From assembly GCF_006716865.1 (NCBI RefSeq), contig NZ_VFPT01000001.1:2413001-2477000 (forward strand): DNA of 64,000 bases, given 5' to 3'. Position numbers and translations under genes: made by a program. The first letter of the stretch is position 1. Each line of letters starts with the position of its first letter. Positions 19,266 through 29,065 of the stretch are shown here, piece after piece. Below the pieces are notes generated by a model. It searched no databases, was not told where the DNA came from, and saw nothing but the letters and a program-made list of their open reading frames with translations. The stretch comes from Roseinatronobacter monicus. Lineage in GTDB: Bacteria > Pseudomonadota > Alphaproteobacteria > Rhodobacterales > Rhodobacteraceae.

Positions 19266-19625
19266 ATGCGCAGCATACCACCGCCCAGCCTTGACCAGAT
19301 ATTCACGGCGCTTGCCGATCCGACGCGGCGCGCCATACTGGCGATGTTGCTGGAAGATGACATGGCCGTCACCGATGTCGCCCACCCATTTTCCATGTCG
19401 CTCGCCGCGATTTCAAAGCATCTTGGCATTCTGGCCGCAGCCGGACTGATCAGTCAGGAAAAGCGCGGACGTGTGAAATGGTGCAAGCTGGAACCGGACG
19501 CCCTGCGAGAGGCCAGTATCTGGATGCAGGCCTTCGGGCAATTCGAGGCCGTCAATCTGGATGCGTTCGAGCGATTTCTGGCACAGGAATTGTCAGACAC
19601 TCACGCCGACGATCACCTGATCTGA
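19266..19625 (+). CDS. ArsR/SmtB-family transcriptional regulator
   Basis: A 119-residue winged-helix protein. It begins in the family's way (LDQIFTALADPTRRAILAMLLEDDMAV) and has the recognition helix region SMSLAAISKHLGILAAAGLISQEKRGR. The metal-sensing CxC of ArsR proper is absent, so it belongs with the non-metal group that often pairs with SRPBCC-domain genes; no such partner is next to it. Its 3' end overlaps that of the convergent Anbu protease gene by 13 bases. Confidence 0.88.
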   Translation: MRSIPPPSLDQIFTALADPTRRAILAMLLEDDMAVTDVAHPFSMSLAAISKHLGILAAAGLISQEKRGRVKWCKLEPDALREASIWMQAFGQFEAVNLDAFERFLAQELSDTHADDHLI

Positions 19626-20335
19626 ATAAAGGCGTCGCGCAGCGCTTGTGACCATGCCGCCGACATGGCAGCAAATTCTTCGTCATTCGCCTCGATCCGG
19701 CGATGCTCGGTAATGCGCAAGGCATCGGTTTCGATCACGGCCATATCCAGTGGCATTCCCACACTCAGGTTCGAACGCAAGGTTGAATCCATCGACAACA
19801 GCACAGCCTTGCGCGCATCTACCAGTGGCGTATCGGCGCTGATGACGCGGTCCAGAATAGGCTTGCCATATTTATGCTCGCCGATCTGCAAATAAGGCGT
19901 GTCTTCGGTCGCCTCAATGAAATTGCCTTCGGGGTAGATCAGGAACAAACGCATCCGCCCGCCCTTGCGCTGGCCCGCAACGATCATGGACGCGCTTGCA
20001 CTTTGGTTCATCCGGTCCATGCGGACCTTGGTTTCCGCCGTGACACGCGACAGCATTTCGCCCACCATCGTGGCGACATCGAGCATATTGTCGGCCTTCA
20101 TGATCGACGTTTCATGCGTCGCGTCAGGATCAGCAATCTCCTCGGTCAGGCGTGCAAGCGTTGTCTGCGTTACCGACAGATTCCCGGCTGTCATCATGAT
20201 GATGACACGCTCGCCCGGCTCCTCGAAGGTGAACATCTTGCGATATGTCGATATATTGTCCAGACCCGCGTTCGTTCGGGTATCCGACAGCAAGACAAGC
20301 CCCGCATTCAGCAAAAGCCCGACACAGTAGGTCAT
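19613..20335 (-). CDS. Anbu (proteasome-type) protease
   Basis: A 240-residue member of the ancestral beta-subunit family of proteasome-like N-terminal nucleophile hydrolases. After removal of Met the chain begins TYCVGLLL, so T1 is the presumed nucleophile, with D17 (SDTRTNAG) and K32 as the expected catalytic partners. The GTG just before the ATG is not used because it would bury the threonine. Anbu genes are known to stand with a circularly permuted ATP-grasp enzyme, an alpha-E protein and a transglutaminase-like protease; all three lie directly upstream here (20403-24775), but the alpha-E gene is disrupted. Confidence 0.93.
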   Translation of the reverse strand: MTYCVGLLLNAGLVLLSDTRTNAGLDNISTYRKMFTFEEPGERVIIMMTAGNLSVTQTTLARLTEEIADPDATHETSIMKADNMLDVATMVGEMLSRVTAETKVRMDRMNQSASASMIVAGQRKGGRMRLFLIYPEGNFIEATEDTPYLQIGEHKYGKPILDRVISADTPLVDARKAVLLSMDSTLRSNLSVGMPLDMAVIETDALRITEHRRIEANDEEFAAMSAAWSQALRDAFIQIR

Positions 20336-20402
20336 CACAAAAATTCCCTGACAAGACCAAGGCCGAACAGGTAGCGCTGTCGCAGCGCAGGTGCAAGCGT
20401 TG

Positions 20403-21221
20403 TCACTGTTGCTGCGCCTCGATCACGACGGTCACGTCCAGCGATTCTTCCGACCCTCCCAGAACCAGCCCACGAATAGGGGCCGCATCTTCGGCATCCA
20501 GCCCTGACCCAAGGCGGATATAATGCTCGTTTGGGCAACATTTGTTCGAGGCGTCAAAACCTACCCAGCCCAGACCATCCAGAAAAATCTCTGCCCATGC
20601 GTGGCTTGCCTCATGCGGAGCGCCGTCTTCAGTGGCATTCAGATAACCTGAGACATAGCGCGCTGGCAAATTGGCGACATGCGCGCAGGCAATCAGAACC
20701 TGTGCGTGGTCCTGACACACGCCCGCGCCTTCGGTCATAGCCTCGGCCGCGGTGGTATGGGCATGGGTGGCGCCGGGGCGATATGGCAATGCGTCGGCCA
20801 CAGCGGCAGCAAGTCGATGCGCGCGCTCCAGATCCGATGCGTTTTGCTGACCCTCCAGTGCGGCTTCGGCCAGATCGCGGATGGCGCGGTTGGCCTCGGT
20901 GCGCAGGGTGTGGCGCATATAGGCGCGCGGGGGCACGCGTTCGCGGTGGCCGCGCAACACACCGGATGTGTCTGTCGTCTCGACCTTGCCGCTGACGGTC
21001 ACCTCAATATGAGTAACCGGCATACGCAGCGACACCGTCTGGATATAGTCCCCTGCCCCATCGCGGAACAATTCCCCCATCGTCGCGCCCGGAACATCGA
21101 CCGACCATTCGATGATCTTTTGCCCCTCGCATTTCGCAGGGGTCAGTCGGTGACTCTGGATGATCCCGCGAACCGGGGTTGCGAAGTCGTAACGTGTCTT
21201 GTGCGAGACTGTCAGGATCAT
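20403..21221 (-). CDS. Transglutaminase-like cysteine peptidase of the Anbu cluster
   Basis: A 272-residue protein. An N-terminal beta domain of the bacterial transglutaminase N type (residues about 1-90) is followed by the papain-like fold with the triad C in GAGVCQDHAQ, H in EASHAWAE and D in GFDASN. Relatives act as peptidases or amidases. The ATG at 21221 overlaps the alpha-E stop by four bases. The IS in alpha-E may reduce its expression. Confidence 0.9.
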   Translation of the reverse strand: MILTVSHKTRYDFATPVRGIIQSHRLTPAKCEGQKIIEWSVDVPGATMGELFRDGAGDYIQTVSLRMPVTHIEVTVSGKVETTDTSGVLRGHRERVPPRAYMRHTLRTEANRAIRDLAEAALEGQQNASDLERAHRLAAAVADALPYRPGATHAHTTAAEAMTEGAGVCQDHAQVLIACAHVANLPARYVSGYLNATEDGAPHEASHAWAEIFLDGLGWVGFDASNKCCPNEHYIRLGSGLDAEDAAPIRGLVLGGSEESLDVTVVIEAQQQ

Positions 21222-21857
21222 CTTGCTTCTCCCGTCAGATATTGGTCGCTGATGCACTGTCCTAGCCCCGCATATTCCGAAATCATGCGCGTCAGGAATT
21301 CGTGCAACCCTTCGTCAAAGACATCTTCTGTCCGTGCTTCGGCCAATTCAGCCAGCAAGGCGCGCGCGGCTTCTTGCGCGGGGCTGGACCGGCCATAAAT
21401 CCGCCCGAGATGATCAAGATGCTCGTTCACCTCAAGGCAGCATGTCAGAAGCGAGCGCGGAAATTTCGGGTTCAGGATCAGGAAATGCGCAATCTGCGCA
21501 GCGCTGAGCTCGCCGCCATAGGCCCAATTATAAGCCCGATGCGCAGACAAGGCGCGCAACAAGGTCGTCCATTGATAATTGTCCAACCCCGACCCGATAT
21601 AAGCAACCGAGGGCAGCAACACATAATATTTCACATCCAGCAGACGGGCAGTATTGTCTGCACGCTCAACCGCATAACCCAGATTCATAAAGCGATATCC
21701 GTCATTGCGCAGTTGCGTCGATTCAATCGCCCCCCGGATCAGCGAGACAGTGCGCAAGGTCCAGTCGGTCAATTCCGGCACTTCCAGCGAGGAGCGTTCG
21801 CGCCGCGTCAGCGCCTTGAGTTCCTGAAAGCTGGTATTGATCGCATCCCACACCTGA

Positions 21858-23038
21858 TACCAATCAGCATTGATCAGAACTCTTGAGCCCAGTCGCGGGT
21901 TCCAATGGAGGTGATTGTGTCGGGCATGCTGACCAATTTGTTCCAAGCCTTGCAGCAATGATCTACGATGTCTTCATAGGTTTCGAAGATGAGGTTTGAT
22001 AGCCAGTTGTCTCGCATGAATTGCCAGATGTTTTCGACTGGATTGAGTTCTGGGCATTTTGCGGGGATCGGGATGATGGTGATGTTGTCCGGAATGACCA
22101 GCTTGTCAGTCATGTGCCATGCGGCTTGATCCACGAGCACAGCCCCATGTGCTTTGGGTGCGACAGTTTGGGAGATTTCAGCAAGATGCAGGGCCATCGC
22201 TTCGGTATTGCACGCTGGCAGCACAAGACCTGCAGCTTTCCCGAGGGCTGGGCAAATCGCTCCAAAGATGTAGCTTGAACTCGTGCGCTGATCATGTGGG
22301 GCGGAAGGTCGCGTACCGCGCTTCGCCCATCGGCGCGTGATCTTGTTTTTCTGGCCGACACGCGCTTCATCTTGGAACCAGACTTCGATCACAGTGCCTT
22401 GCAGGAGCCGTGCGCGGAGCTTTGCTACTGCGGCTGCAAACCCTTTTTTTTAAAGTCCTCCAGTGCGGCTGTATCTTGCGCGTGATGGCGCGGGCGTGCT
22501 GTGAGTTTGACATAACCAAGCGCCCTGAGTTCCCGGCTTATCGACGTCTCGTGAAGTGAAATCCCAAATGTGTCTGCAATCCATTTCCTCAGATCACTCA
22601 GGCGCCAGCGGACGACCCCATGGACCGATAAGGTCGGACCGCTCTCAACAATTGCAGCAAGCGCCCTGCGCTGCTCATCGTTAAGCTTAGACTGCTGACC
22701 AGGAGCTTTGCCGTTGATCAAGCCGTCAGGCCCGCGGGCATTAAACCGCTCCACCCAGTCACGGACAATTTGTAGGCCAACACCACCAATCCGAGCAGCA
22801 TCGCTGCGCCGACCGCCATCATAGATCTCCGCCAGCGCCAAAAGCCTGCGGGCTTGGTTGGCATCCTTTGTCTTTCGCGCAAGTTCTCTCAACTTCATGC
22901 CGTCGTAGTCTGTCCGTAACGCGAGCGCTGCGCCCATAGAGAGGCCCTCCCCAGAAAATCTGACGCCATTGAGTCAGATCTTCATAGATTTGGGAATCCC
23001 AAAACCCTCAGAAGAGTCAGATTTCGCGAGACTTGGTA
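21858..23038 (-). mobile_element. IS630-family element, copy 1 (1181 bp)
   Basis: Three copies of this element are in the window (also 51091-52271 and 60248-61428), all 1181 bp and seemingly identical. Ends are TACCAA...TTGGTA. Copy 1 is flanked by TGA on both sides (21855-21857 and 23039-23041). The transposase is encoded on the minus strand in two frames. Identity of the copies points to recent amplification. Confidence 0.92.
21874..22937 (-). CDS. IS630-family transposase, copy 1 (two frames, -1 slippage)
   Basis: The first frame (22425-22937, 170 codons) holds the helix-turn-helix and linker; the second (to 21874) holds the DDE catalytic core with WFQDEARVG, VDQAAW and CPELNPVENIW. The frames meet at a run of eight A followed by GGG. 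A -1 slip there gives a continuous DFKKKGFAAAVAK join and a protein of about 354 residues. Such slippage is known in IS630 elements. The element sits inside the alpha-E gene in the same orientation. Confidence 0.88.
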
Positions 23039-23356
23039 TGAGAGGTCAGTGCCGTGCGCACGATGCGCGCATTCTCGCGTGCAGCGGTGATGCAGCTTGC
23101 AACCGAGGACGGGTTCTCAAGGTCGAAGAACAAGAAGCTTTCGACATTGCGCTGCACCAGATCCCCGTATTTGTCCGAGAATTGCTGCAATGTTCCCTTG
23201 CTTTGAAGAATGGCACTCCATTCATTGCGAAACCCCCCGCCCGCATTGGGCAAAAGCGCGTTGCGAAAGCCCAGATCAAGCAGACGGGCGGTGGTTTCCG
23301 AACGTTCCAGATAGCGGGTCATCCAGAACAGATTTGCGGCTGTGCGGCTTAACATT

Positions 23357-24775
23357 TCATTCCTCCGCGATGACCCAAGTGTCCTTGACGCCGCCACCCT
23401 GACTGGAATTCACCACCAGAGAGCCATCGGTCAAAGCAACACGTGTAAGCCCGCCCGGCACCAGTTCGACATCGCGCCCAACAAGGCAGTAAGGGCGCAA
23501 ATCGACATGTCGTGGCGCAATTCCTTCATTGACGAATGTGGGGCAGGTCGACAGCGCGAGCGTGGGCTGGGCGATATAGTTCGACGGGTTCGCGGCCAGT
23601 TTGGCAGCGAATGTGGCGATGGTGGCCTTGTCGGATTTTGGGCCGACAAGCATGCCATACCCGCCCGATCCATGCACTTCCTTGACCACCAGTTCGGCCA
23701 GATTCTCCTGCACATATTTCAGCTCATCAGGCTTGGCACATTGCCATGTCGGCACATTCTCAAGAATAGGTGCCTCGCCCAGATAGAAGCGGATCATTTC
23801 GGGCACATAGGTATAGATCGCCTTGTCATCGGCAACACCAGCACCAGGGGCCGAGCAAATCGTCACCCCGCCAGAGCGATAGACATTCATCAACCCCGGC
23901 ACACCCAGTGTCGATTCTGGGCGAAAGCACAGCGGGTCGAGAAAGGCATCGTCAATGCGACGATAGATAACATCAACCTTTTTCGGGCCTTCGGTCGTGC
24001 GCATCCAGCAAAAATCGCCATCTACGAACAAATCCTGCCCTTCCACCAGTTCAATCCCCATCAGATCGGCCAGAAAGCTGTGCTCGTAATAGGCCGAATT
24101 GAAATGCCCCGGTGTCAGCAGCACCACGCACGGATCGCGGTCACATTTCGCAGGCGCGACAGAGGCCAATGTCCGTTTGAGCAGCCCGGCATACCCATCG
24201 ACCGGGGCGACGCGGTTTTCCTGAAACAGATGCGGGAACATGCGCATCATCACTTCGCGGTTCTCCAGCATGTAGGACACGCCCGACGGGGTGCGGCAAT
24301 TGTCTTCCAGCACATAGAACTGGTCTGCACCTGTGCGCACCAGATCAATGCCGACAATATGGCTGAACACCCCTAAAGGCGGGCGGAAACCGGCCACAGC
24401 GATTTCATAAGCCTCGTTGCGATAGACCAGATCGGCGGGAATGCGGCCTGCGCGAATAATCTCGCCCCGGTCATACACATCCGACAGAAACGCATTCAGC
24501 GCGCGCGCACGTTGCTTGATCCCGCGTTCCAGCCTGCGCCATTCATCCGCCGCAAAGACACGCGGAAACATGTCAAACGGGATCAGGCGATCCGGATCAC
24601 CGCCTTCGCCATAGACAGCGAATGTAATCCCGTATCTGCGAAAAAGATCTTCGGCCTCGGCCTGTTTGATGGCGCGAAATTCAGCAGGCATGTTGCGATG
24701 CCAACCTTCCAGCATCCGATAAGGCGCGCGCAGCCCGCTTGCATCATACATCTCGTTGAAGAAGGGTTCTGCCAT
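23357..24775 (-). CDS. Circularly permuted ATP-grasp protein (amidoligase-like)
   Basis: A 472-residue member of the circularly permuted type 2 ATP-grasp group (DUF404/DUF407). Typical segments are YRNEAYEIAVAGFRPP-like text, DLVRTGADQFYVLEDNCRTPSGVSYMLENR, MNVYRSGGVTICSAPGAGVADDK and VVKEVHGSGGYGML, where the lysine and acidic residues bind ATP. Relatives are predicted to form amide bonds in small peptides or tags. It is the first gene of the Anbu cluster. The ATG at 24775 has GGGAG upstream; an open extension to 24853 is less likely. Confidence 0.9.
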   Translation of the reverse strand: MAEPFFNEMYDASGLRAPYRMLEGWHRNMPAEFRAIKQAEAEDLFRRYGITFAVYGEGGDPDRLIPFDMFPRVFAADEWRRLERGIKQRARALNAFLSDVYDRGEIIRAGRIPADLVYRNEAYEIAVAGFRPPLGVFSHIVGIDLVRTGADQFYVLEDNCRTPSGVSYMLENREVMMRMFPHLFQENRVAPVDGYAGLLKRTLASVAPAKCDRDPCVVLLTPGHFNSAYYEHSFLADLMGIELVEGQDLFVDGDFCWMRTTEGPKKVDVIYRRIDDAFLDPLCFRPESTLGVPGLMNVYRSGGVTICSAPGAGVADDKAIYTYVPEMIRFYLGEAPILENVPTWQCAKPDELKYVQENLAELVVKEVHGSGGYGMLVGPKSDKATIATFAAKLAANPSNYIAQPTLALSTCPTFVNEGIAPRHVDLRPYCLVGRDVELVPGGLTRVALTDGSLVVNSSQGGGVKDTWVIAEE

Positions 24776-24944
24776 GTTTTCAATTGCTCCCTGACTTGCC
24801 TTCATCAAATGCGCAAGCAGGCGGAATGTAAAGGCATCTGACAAGATCTGCACAAATTAAAGGCATTTGGCCTTCGCTGACGCGGCATTCGGGTTCGCGG
24901 GCAGATCATGGACCGGGCGCACGGGTTGCGCGCCCAGTGCCTGT

Positions 24945-25541
24945 TCACGTGTGCAAAAGGACCGGCACAAGGGATGCGATCAGCAACGCCGCCATCGTGA
25001 AATTAAACACTCGCAAGGCAACGGGCTTTTGTAAAAAACGACGCAACCCCAGACCCAGCACAGTCCAGATGACTGTTGTCGTCCACCCCACACTCAGAAA
25101 CCCGAAAGCAACCCATGCAACGGCCCCCCATTCCTGCCCCGGTGCATATAATGTGACTGCGCCCAGCGACATGATCCATGCCTTCGGGTTGACCCATTGG
25201 AATGCTGCCGCCTGAATAAAGGTCAACGGACGCCCGGTTGCCTGCGCGCCCGCAGGCGGTGCAGCCGTGGCGATTTTCCACGCCAGCCACAGCATATAGA
25301 TGGCCGAGATAACCTTGAGTCCTGTTTGAGCGGGGGGGTAGCCAATAAAAATTCCCATCAGGCCGATACCGACCAGAAACACCATCACCGCATGTCCAAT
25401 CGCAACCCCCGCCATATGCGGCACAGTCCGGCGAAACCCGTAATTCACCCCCGATGCCAAAAGCATCACATTGTTCGGCCCCGGAGTGACCGATGTGACA
25501 AATGCAAATGCAATCAATGCGAGAAACAGTTCCAAGCTCAT
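24945..25541 (-). CDS. LysE/RhtB-family amino-acid exporter
   Basis: A 198-residue membrane protein with about six hydrophobic segments. The N-terminal signature FAFVTSVTPGPNNVMLLASG is characteristic of LysE/RhtB exporters. The family exports amino acids or analogues with the proton gradient; the substrate is unknown. It is divergent from an Lrp/AsnC regulator with 90 bases between the starts and a symmetrical site in that gap, a common exporter-regulator arrangement. Confidence 0.92.
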   Translation of the reverse strand: MSLELFLALIAFAFVTSVTPGPNNVMLLASGVNYGFRRTVPHMAGVAIGHAVMVFLVGIGLMGIFIGYPPAQTGLKVISAIYMLWLAWKIATAAPPAGAQATGRPLTFIQAAAFQWVNPKAWIMSLGAVTLYAPGQEWGAVAWVAFGFLSVGWTTTVIWTVLGLGLRRFLQKPVALRVFNFTMAALLIASLVPVLLHT

Positions 25542-25588
25542 CAGGGCAATCCTTTTCCTGACACTGGATTAGCGCAGTTTGGCCCACC

Positions 25589-25633
25589 ATATATTGCAAA
25601 TACTGCAACAAGAAGGTATTTTCTGCAATATAT
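25589..25633. promoter_or_regulatory. Inverted repeat in the lysE/lrp intergenic region
   Basis: ATATATTGCA (25589-25598) and TGCAATATAT (25624-25633) are a perfect 10-bp inverted repeat separated by 25 bases, with another TGCAA at 25604-25608. The right arm overlaps the start codon of the Lrp-type gene. AT-rich symmetric sites of this kind fit an Lrp-family octamer and suggest autorepression and control of the exporter. Confidence 0.6.
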
Positions 25634-26084
25634 GAGCGAGCTTGACAAAAAATCAGAGCAGATATTGCGCATCCTTACGAAAGAGGGTCGCATCTCGAAC
25701 ATCGAACTGGCAGACCGCGTGGGCCTCTCGCCTTCGGCGTGCCTGCGCCGCGTTCAGGATCTTGAGCGCCAGCGTGTCATTACAGGCTACCGCGCGGTTA
25801 TCGACACAGCACAGACCGGCATCGGCTTTGTCGCCTATGTGACGGTCGGGTTGTCGAAACACACCAAAGCTGCACAGGCCGAGTTTGAACGCCTGATGCA
25901 AGCCGCCCCGCAAGTGCGCGAATGTCACAACATTACCGGCACTGTCGAATATCTGCTGCGTGTCGAGGCGCGCGATCTGGCCGCCTACAAGCAGTTTCAC
26001 ACCGAATACATGGGCGCATTCCCATTTCTGGACCGGATCACCACGATGGTTGTCATGGGTTCGCCCAAGGATGAGCGCGCCTGA
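25632..26084 (+). CDS. Lrp/AsnC-family transcriptional regulator
   Basis: A 150-residue protein. The N-terminal helix-turn-helix is LDKKSEQILRILTKEGRISNIELADRVGLSPSACLRRVQDLE, the classic AsnC form. The C-terminal RAM ligand domain shows VRECHNITGTVEYLLRVEARD and FPFLDRITTMVVM. The start ATG at 25632 follows directly from the operator-like repeat. It probably controls the divergent LysE exporter in response to an amino acid. Confidence 0.94.
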   Translation: MSELDKKSEQILRILTKEGRISNIELADRVGLSPSACLRRVQDLERQRVITGYRAVIDTAQTGIGFVAYVTVGLSKHTKAAQAEFERLMQAAPQVRECHNITGTVEYLLRVEARDLAAYKQFHTEYMGAFPFLDRITTMVVMGSPKDERA

Positions 26085-26168
26085 AATTTGCGCGTGCATC
26101 CTGTGGAAAACTCATTTATGCTGCACCGCAGCGAAAGCAATGGGCGATCAGGGCAAAGGGTGCGGATC

Positions 26169-26810
26169 ATGGCCAAGGGCAAGGTAATTACAGTTGCGCA
26201 ACAGAAGGGCGGCAGCGGCAAGACGACGCTGGTAGTTAATCTGGGCGTGATGCTGGCCCGCGCTGGCCACACTGTGGCCTTTCTCGACACGGACCCGCAA
26301 GGCTCGCTCGGGCGGTGGTTCATGACCCGCAATGACCTTGGCCGCACCGAGAATATGGAATTCTCCACCGCGTCGGCGTGGGGTGTCGGCTATGAAGTCG
26401 GCAAGCTGCGCGACATGGCTGAGTTTGTCATCATCGACACCCCCCCCAAGGCCGATTCCGACCTGCGCCCTGCCCTGCGTGTGGCCGATCTGGTGCTGGT
26501 GCCTGTCGCCTCCAGCCATGTCGATCTGTGGGCCACGGACGGGGTGCTGGACCTGACGCGCCGCGAAGGGCGCGACGTGCTGGTCGTGCTGAACCGCACC
26601 CGTGCGGGCACGCGCCTTGGCGCAGAGGTGTTGGAAGCCGCGCAAGCGCTCAGTGCGCAGCTTTCGACAAGCCAGATCGCCAATCGTGTCGCGTATGCCG
26701 AAACGCTCGGACAGGGGCTTGGCGGGATCGAAGGCGTGCGCAGCCCCGCCATGCGCGCCGAACTCGACGCGTTCCTGAGCGAGATCACCACCTTGCTGGC
26801 AGACACCTGA
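26169..26810 (+). CDS. ParA/MinD-family ATPase
   Basis: A 213-residue protein with the deviant Walker A motif KGGSGKTT at 13-20, where the first lysine is the signature lysine of ParA/MinD, a Walker A' LDTDPQGS and Walker B VIIDTPP. No parB or centromere-like repeats are adjacent, so this is an orphan ParA. In related bacteria such proteins place cellular cargo, for example chemoreceptor clusters. The role here is unknown. The ATG at 26169 starts directly before the domain. Confidence 0.88.
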   Translation: MAKGKVITVAQQKGGSGKTTLVVNLGVMLARAGHTVAFLDTDPQGSLGRWFMTRNDLGRTENMEFSTASAWGVGYEVGKLRDMAEFVIIDTPPKADSDLRPALRVADLVLVPVASSHVDLWATDGVLDLTRREGRDVLVVLNRTRAGTRLGAEVLEAAQALSAQLSTSQIANRVAYAETLGQGLGGIEGVRSPAMRAELDAFLSEITTLLADT

Positions 26811-26912
26811 CCCCACGCTACTTACATGCCAAAGAGCAGACCGTGCCCCATGGACGAGGCGCGCAGGGTGCGGTATCAGCACCCCAAATATTTCCTGTTC
26901 GAAAGGCGCCTC

Positions 26913-28262
26913 ATGTCCGGCCATGGCCCCGCACTTCCCATGACTGCCCGCAAATCCGGCCCCCTTTCGGGCGTGGCCGAAGTCCCCGGTGATAAATCCA
27001 TCTCGCATCGCGCGCTGATCCTTGGGGCCTTGTCCGTTGGTGAAACCCGTATAACCGGGCTTCTGGAAGGGCAGGATGTGCTGGACACCGCCACCGCCAT
27101 GCGCGCGTTTGGCGCAGAGGTCACGCAGCATGGCCCCGGCGAATGGTCGGTGCATGGCGTGGGCGTGGGCGGCTTTGCCGAACCCGAGCAGGTGATTGAT
27201 TGCGGCAATTCCGGCACCGGCGTGCGCCTGATCATGGGCGCGATGGCAACCACGGATATCACCGCCACTTTCACCGGCGATGCCAGCCTGAACAAGCGCC
27301 CCATGGGCCGCGTGACCGACCCGCTGGCGCTGTTCGGAGCGCAGGCACACACGCGTCGCGGCGGCCGCCTGCCCCTGACACTGATCGGCGCGGCAGACCC
27401 TGTGCCGGTGCGCTACCGCGTTCCCATGCCCTCGGCGCAGGTCAAATCTGCGGTGTTGCTGGCGGGTCTGAACGCACCGGGCCAGACTGTGGTGATCGAG
27501 CAGGAACCAACCCGCGACCATACAGAGCGGATGCTGCGCGGCTTCGGGGCCACGGTCAGCGTCGCGGAAAGTGACGAAGGCCGTGTCATCACCCTGACCG
27601 GCCAGCCCGAGTTGCAGGGCCAGAATGTGGCTGTCCCACGCGATCCGTCCTCAGCGGCCTTTCCGGTGTGCGCGGCACTGATGGTGCAGAATTCGAACAT
27701 TCTGGTGCCCGGAGTCAGCCAAAACCCCACCAGAAATGGCATTTTTCTGACATTGCAGGATATGGGCGCAGATCTTGTGCTTGAAAACCCGCGCGAAGAG
27801 GGGGGCGAACCTGTGGCCGATCTGCGCGTGCGTTACTCGGCCCTGAAAGGGATCGAAGTCCCCCCGGAACGCGCCGCCAGCATGATTGACGAATACCCTG
27901 TCCTTGCAGCTCTTGCCGCCACCGCCGAAGGCGACACGGTCATGCGCGGCATCAAGGAATTGCGGGTCAAGGAATCGGACCGCATCGATGCAATGGCGCG
28001 CGGGCTGGAAGCCTGCGGCGTGCGCATCAGCGAGACGGAGGACAGCCTGACCGTACACGGCATGGGGCCGGATGGCGTGCCGGGCGGTGCCACGGTACAA
28101 AGCCATCTCGACCACCGCATCGCCATGAGTTTTTTGTGCCTTGGGCTTGCCGCACGCGCGCCGATCACCGTCGATGATGGTGGCCCGATTGCGACGTCTT
28201 TCCCGGTATTCGAGCCGCTGATGCAAGGGCTTGGTGCCCTGATCACGCGCGACAACCGCTAA
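26913..28262 (+). CDS. aroA: 3-phosphoshikimate 1-carboxyvinyltransferase (EPSP synthase, class II type)
   Basis: A 449-residue shikimate-pathway enzyme. It has PGDKSISHR (25-33), [10 protein letters not shown] (98-106), [29 protein letters not shown] and LRVKESDR. The sequence follows the CP4-like class II pattern. At the position of CP4's Ala100 it has glycine (GNSGT), the usual sensitive-type residue. The ATG at 26913 starts the family-like MSGHG; the frame is open to 26826. The TAA at 28260-28262 overlaps the convergent trmD stop by four bases. Confidence 0.95.
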   Translation: MSGHGPALPMTARKSGPLSGVAEVPGDKSISHRALILGALSVGETRITGLLEGQDVLDTATAMRAFGAEVTQHGPGEWSVHGVGVGGFAEPEQVIDCGNSGTGVRLIMGAMATTDITATFTGDASLNKRPMGRVTDPLALFGAQAHTRRGGRLPLTLIGAADPVPVRYRVPMPSAQVKSAVLLAGLNAPGQTVVIEQEPTRDHTERMLRGFGATVSVAESDEGRVITLTGQPELQGQNVAVPRDPSSAAFPVCAALMVQNSNILVPGVSQNPTRNGIFLTLQDMGADLVLENPREEGGEPVADLRVRYSALKGIEVPPERAASMIDEYPVLAALAATAEGDTVMRGIKELRVKESDRIDAMARGLEACGVRISETEDSLTVHGMGPDGVPGGATVQSHLDHRIAMSFLCLGLAARAPITVDDGGPIATSFPVFEPLMQGLGALITRDNR

Positions 28263-29065
28263 TCCTGCGACCGGCGCGCCTGCCATGCGGCCCACAGGTC
28301 GGGGCGGCGCGCACGGGTCAGAGCCTCGGCCTGTTCCTGACGCCAGCGTGCGATCTCGCCATGATTGCCTGACATCAAGACCGGTGGAATCGCTTGCCCT
28401 GCCCAGTCGGCAGGGCGGGTATATTGCGGATGCTCCAGCAGTCCGTCCGAAAAGCTCTCATCCTCGATCGAGGCCGCATTCCCCAGAACATCCGGCAACA
28501 GACGCACCGTAGCATCTATCATCGCCTGCGCTGCAATCTCGCCACCGGTCATGACGAAATCGCCCAAAGACACTTCTTCAATCCCGAAATGATCAATCAC
28601 CCGCTGGTCAACGCCTTCAAACCGGCCACACAGCATCGTAATGCCGCGCGCATCCGCCCAACGCCGGGCAGTTGCCTGCGTGAACGGGCGCCCGCGCGGG
28701 CTTAGGCAAACCAGCGGCCATGCGCCACGATCCGTTGGCACGCCACGCATCGCCGCCTCAATCGCACGCCCCAGAACATCGGCCCGCAACACCATTCCTG
28801 CGCCGCCACCTGCGGGGGTATCATCGACATTGCGGTGCTTGCCTGTTCCAAAAGGGCGCAGATCAATCGCCTCCAGCCCCCAGCGCCCTTCACTCAGTGC
28901 GCGCCCGGTCAAGGACAGACCCAGAACACCTGGAAAAGCCTCAGGGAACAACGTGATGATCCGCGCCTGCCATGCCATGGCAGGCACACCACGCTTGTCC
29001 AGATCGCGCGGGGCGAAAGAGGGGGAAATGGCCAGACGACCGGCCGCGCGGCGTGGACGTTCCAT
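28259..29065 (-). CDS. trmD: tRNA (guanine-N1)-methyltransferase TrmD
   Basis: A 268-residue SPOUT enzyme that methylates G37 of tRNAs using S-adenosylmethionine. Visible marks: [32 protein letters not shown] and [11 protein letters not shown] around the knotted SAM site. The ATG at 29065 overlaps the rimM TAA by one base, which supports this longer start; the inner ATG before [16 protein letters not shown] would remove a 29-residue extension. It ends the ffh-trmD operon. Confidence 0.95.
   Translation of the reverse strand: MERPRRAAGRLAISPSFAPRDLDKRGVPAMAWQARIITLFPEAFPGVLGLSLTGRALSEGRWGLEAIDLRPFGTGKHRNVDDTPAGGGAGMVLRADVLGRAIEAAMRGVPTDRGAWPLVCLSPRGRPFTQATARRWADARGITMLCGRFEGVDQRVIDHFGIEEVSLGDFVMTGGEIAAQAMIDATVRLLPDVLGNAASIEDESFSDGLLEHPQYTRPADWAGQAIPPVLMSGNHGEIARWRQEQAEALTRARRPDLWAAWQARRSQD

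Larger units (their letters stand above)
21218..23355 (-). pseudogene. Alpha-E domain protein (DUF403) gene split by an IS630-type element
   Basis: Two parts of one gene lie on either side of the insertion at 21858-23038. The first (23039-23355) encodes MLSRTAANLFWMTRYLERSE through ENARIVRTALTS; the second (21218-21857) resumes at VWDAINTSFQELK and ends in YLTGEAR. Deleting the element and one copy of the 3-bp repeat TGA gives 954 bases, i.e. 317 codons plus a stop, and an uninterrupted TSQVWDAIN junction. That matches the usual length of alpha-E proteins, so the gene was intact before a recent insertion. Alpha-E proteins accompany ATP-grasp amidoligases; their biochemical role is not settled. 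The start ATG at 23355 is one base after the ATP-grasp stop, with GGAGGA upstream. Confidence 0.92.
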
